Below, piece after piece: positions 23,495 through 23,506 of a DNA stretch of 23,506 nt. The translations under genes and the position numbers were made by a program. The stretch comes from Methanocorpusculum sp. Lineage in GTDB: Archaea; Halobacteriota; Methanomicrobia; Methanomicrobiales; Methanocorpusculaceae. Numbering within the stretch: the stretch's first letter is position 1; each line of letters begins with the position of its first letter. The notes beneath the pieces are model-generated. The model did no database searches, was not told the DNA's origin, and saw only the letters and a program-made list of their open reading frames with translations. Where the stretch lies: contig DALTWF010000025.1 in NCBI GenBank assembly GCA_029987235.1, forward strand, positions 1 through 23,506. The letters run 5' to 3'.

Positions 23495-23506
23495 AGTATA
23501 TATACT
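23495..23506 (+). promoter_or_regulatory. Palindromic TATA element at the window end
   Basis: AGTATATATACT is a perfect 12-base palindrome and a strong TATA-box match at the very end of the window, about 135 bases past the UPF0058 terminator. It probably belongs to the next gene to the right; its symmetry means that it could work in either direction. Confidence 0.5.

Overview
The window looks like chromosomal DNA from a methanogenic archaeon, most likely of the Methanomicrobiales. Methanocorpusculaceae is my best guess, from gene content only. Supporting signs are AT-rich TATA boxes about 25-35 bases ahead of start codons with very short or no leaders, a type IV pilin with the archaeal N-terminal domain, and archaeal or methanogen families (UPF0058, DUF169, DUF4013). 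Several genes are of bacterial style (UvrB, glutamine synthetase, a YhaM-like nuclease, a DHH pyrophosphatase). No rRNA, tRNA, insertion sequence or CRISPR array was recognised.

Region 1 (about 1-7800, + strand) is visibly more AT-rich than the rest. It holds what looks like a cell-surface decoration cluster. One unit has three genes joined by 4-base overlaps: a membrane sulfatase/LTA-synthase-like phosphotransferase, a fusion of a YidC/Oxa1 insertase domain to a TagF-like CDP-glycerol-type transferase domain, and a class V aminotransferase resembling 2-aminoethylphosphonate (AEP) transaminase. A second unit has a PntC/LicC-type cytidylyltransferase and a 91-residue exported small membrane protein. 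A SAM methyltransferase and a type IV pilin follow, each with its own promoter. Together they suggest making a CMP-activated aminophosphonate (or a similar amino-alcohol phosphate) and placing it on a surface polymer. The enzymes that would make the C-P bond (PEP mutase, phosphonopyruvate decarboxylase) are not in the window.

Region 2 (7981-13432) is ordinary chromosome: DUF169 protein and a radical SAM DNA repair/modification candidate on the - strand; then NAD-dependent epimerase plus Nudix hydrolase, and a 505-residue glutamine synthetase plus an unknown 157-residue protein, on the + strand. The convergent gap 13433-13739 contains four copies of a 14-base motif in two orientations and two hairpins.

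Region 3 (13740-22931, - strand) reads right to left: CBS-containing DHH-family pyrophosphatase; then a tight run of a DJ-1/PfpI protein, a TPR protein with a winged-helix-like C-terminus, a BrxD-like P-loop ATPase and a YhaM-like OB-HD nuclease; then a DUF4013 membrane protein and UvrB with no gap between them. The TPR/ATPase/nuclease trio has no other BREX genes beside it and may be an undescribed nucleic-acid-related module. A UPF0058 gene (+) closes the window. The sequence ends in a palindromic TATA element, probably of the next gene.

Start corrections proposed from promoters, ribosome binding sites or family alignment: radical SAM gene at 9775, BrxD-like gene at 18885, TPR gene at 20707, pyrophosphatase at GTG 22931. 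All functional assignments are by recognition of motifs and were not checked by database search.
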